Assembly: GCF_003367245.1 (NCBI RefSeq)
Contig: NZ_QRGR01000014.1
Coordinates: 62,001 to 126,000, forward strand
Reading direction: 5' to 3'
DNA: 64,000 nt
Origin: Pontibacter diazotrophicus
GTDB taxonomy: Bacteria > Bacteroidota > Bacteroidia > Cytophagales > Hymenobacteraceae
Part shown: positions 62,890 to 64,000 of the stretch, piece by piece
Layout: each line of letters starts with the position of its first letter
Position numbering within the stretch: position 1 is the first letter of the stretch
Translations under genes and position numbers: made by a program
The notes under the pieces: generated by a model
Told to the model about the DNA's origin: nothing
The model's input: the letters and a program-made list of their open reading frames with translations, nothing else
Database searches by the model: none

Positions 62890-63720
62890 TTAGTCTAGCT
62901 CATATTTTTGAAGTTTTTTTGGTTGATAGAAATGATTTAAAGGCCCATGCCCTTCGCCTGTTTTTACATCTTTGCCCTCGTCAATAGCATGGTATACATA
63001 TTGCCTGGCCTGCTCAATCGCCTCCGGCAAGTTTGTGCCCATTGCCAGAAAGGCGGCTATGGCAGAGGAAAGGGTGCAGCCTGTGCCGTGGGTATTGTTG
63101 CTGTCGATCGCCGCTGACTCATACACATGCATGTCGCCGTTTTGATGCAGGTATACATCGTAGAGCCGGGAGCCTTTCAGGTGGCCTCCTTTTACAAGTA
63201 CAGAGCGGCAACCTGTTTCCAGGATAATACGGGCAGCTTCTTTCATGTCCCTTACATCCTGAAGCTGCATACCAGCTAAAATCTGTGCCTCATCCAGGTT
63301 AGGAGTAACTACCGTTGCCAATGGCAGTAGTTCCTTTTTAAGCAATGCGATGGTGTTATCCTCTATCAGCTTATCACCACTTGTAGCCACCATCACAGGG
63401 TCCAGCACAACGGGTACTGTGTAGTGCTTCAGTTGGCTGGCAATAGCCTGTACAAGCTCCGCGCTATGCACCATGCCTATTTTGATTGCCGTAGGTTTTA
63501 TGTCGTCCATTACTGCCTCTATCTGCCCCTGCACAATAGAAGCCGGTACGCTGTGTATACCCGTGACGCCACGGGTGTTTTGCACCGTGATAGCGGTAAT
63601 GGCCGAAGTGCCGTAGCAGCCCATGGCCGAGAAAGTTTTCAGGTCGGCTTGTATGCCTGCCCCACCGCCACTGTCAGACCCTGCAATGGTAAGCACGGCA
63701 GGGTATTTATATGTTTTCAT
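62890..63720 (-). CDS. thiD: Hydroxymethylpyrimidine/phosphomethylpyrimidine kinase
   Basis: The 276-residue kinase phosphorylates HMP twice on the way to thiamin. Ribokinase-fold signatures are GSDSGGGAGIQADLKTF near the start, VLDPVMVATSGDKL, VTPNLDEAQIL and NTHGTGCTLSSAIAAFLA with the catalytic Asp region replaced as in ThiD. It overlaps the end of thiE by four bases (ATGA) and its last codons overlap the predicted tenA start, so the three genes are translationally coupled. Confidence 0.96.
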   Translation of the reverse strand: MKTYKYPAVLTIAGSDSGGGAGIQADLKTFSAMGCYGTSAITAITVQNTRGVTGIHSVPASIVQGQIEAVMDDIKPTAIKIGMVHSAELVQAIASQLKHYTVPVVLDPVMVATSGDKLIEDNTIALLKKELLPLATVVTPNLDEAQILAGMQLQDVRDMKEAARIILETGCRSVLVKGGHLKGSRLYDVYLHQNGDMHVYESAAIDSNNTHGTGCTLSSAIAAFLAMGTNLPEAIEQARQYVYHAIDEGKDVKTGEGHGPLNHFYQPKKLQKYELD

Positions 63721-64000
63721 AAGGATTTCTCTATTTCGTTTCTGATTTTTTCAGCGGCCCGTGCCGGGTCAGGTGCAGAGCAAATGGCAGACACCACAGC
63801 AAGGCAATCAGCGCCGGCCTTTATGATGTTGGCAGCATTTGCTTCACTTACTCTACCAATGGCAACCAGTGGTTTATGTGTTAACGCCCTGATACTGCTT
63901 ATGCCTTCCAGGCCCCATTCTGTCACTGTGTCCTTTTTAGTAGGCGTGGAAAAGACAGGGCTCAGCGCCAGGTAATCTGCCAGGGCAGCATGAGTGCGCT
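63717..64000 (-). CDS. thiE: Thiamine phosphate synthase (partial, 5' end outside window)
   Basis: The visible 94 residues are the C-terminal part of ThiE, which joins HMP-pyrophosphate and thiazole phosphate. DYLALSPVFSTPTKKDTVTE is the phosphate-loop region, then KPLVAIGRVSEANAANIIKA (family GGI replaced by AIGRV) and DCLAVVSAIC. The frame continues beyond the window edge, and 63926 is only an internal ATG or alternative. It is the upstream gene of thiD and tenA. Confidence 0.92.
   Translation of the reverse strand, partial: RTHAALADYLALSPVFSTPTKKDTVTEWGLEGISSIRALTHKPLVAIGRVSEANAANIIKAGADCLAVVSAICSAPDPARAAEKIRNEIEKSL

Overview
The window looks like a piece of chromosome from a Bacteroidota bacterium, most likely Cytophagales and plausibly Hymenobacteraceae (Pontibacter-like). 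The lines of evidence are a type IX secretion sorting domain, many short-signal lipoproteins, BlaI/BlaR1 regulation, promoters of the TTG / TAnnTTTG kind, a REP-associated transposase with its palindromes, and protein families typical of this group (DUF5700, DUF5995, LEA type 2, bacteroidetal VLRF1). The genus is an inference. I saw no rRNA, tRNA, CRISPR array, prophage or replication origin.

Layout. 0-7 kb: a five-PAS histidine kinase, a secreted polysaccharide-lyase-like protein, a bacterial homologue of the Vms1/ANKZF1 release factor, and an L,D-transpeptidase. 7-16 kb: a DoxX protein, a complete tripartite RND efflux operon (adaptor, pump, outer-membrane channel, on the minus strand) with a readable promoter and operator-like palindrome, an SGNH esterase and an aldo/keto reductase. 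17-24 kb: DUF1059, a DUF5995 gene broken by a one-base frameshift, a lipoprotein, a REP-associated tyrosine transposase between mirrored REP palindromes, a haloacid dehalogenase, an LEA-type-2 protein and a GH8 lipoprotein. 24-31 kb is the most disturbed part: a gene remnant, three copies of a diverged intergenic repeat, and a ribonucleotide reductase small-subunit gene cut off just before its metal-binding motif and joined to AT-rich DNA. That DNA carries a MITE-like insertion, a small ORF and an XRE regulator. A DUF5700 metallopeptidase and several small lipoproteins or hypotheticals follow.

31-43 kb: a 58-residue gene, a small membrane protein, an NHL-repeat T9SS cargo protein, a Fic AMPylase, helicase HrpB, a subtilase lipoprotein, an erythromycin-esterase homologue and DUF2267. 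43-53 kb: two PAS histidine kinases, an NAD(P)-binding reductase, a membrane-anchored molybdopterin oxidoreductase with a small membrane partner, and an APC permease. 53-64 kb: two cold-shock proteins, a paralogue of the small membrane protein, a blaI-blaR1 pair under a three-site operator array and followed by a Gly/Asn/Arg/Tyr-rich disordered protein, RtcB RNA ligase, and the 3' part of a thiamin operon (thiE-thiD-tenA), in which tenA has an amber codon at its third position.

The best candidates for something little described are the BlaI operator array with a BlaR1 bearing seven 29-residue IHG repeats, the paralogous pair of small membrane proteins, the MITE that splits an ORF whose frame is restored by its removal, and the thiD/tenA overlap in which one base is silent in thiD but stops tenA. 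I did not find a convincing new multi-gene defence or biosynthetic system.
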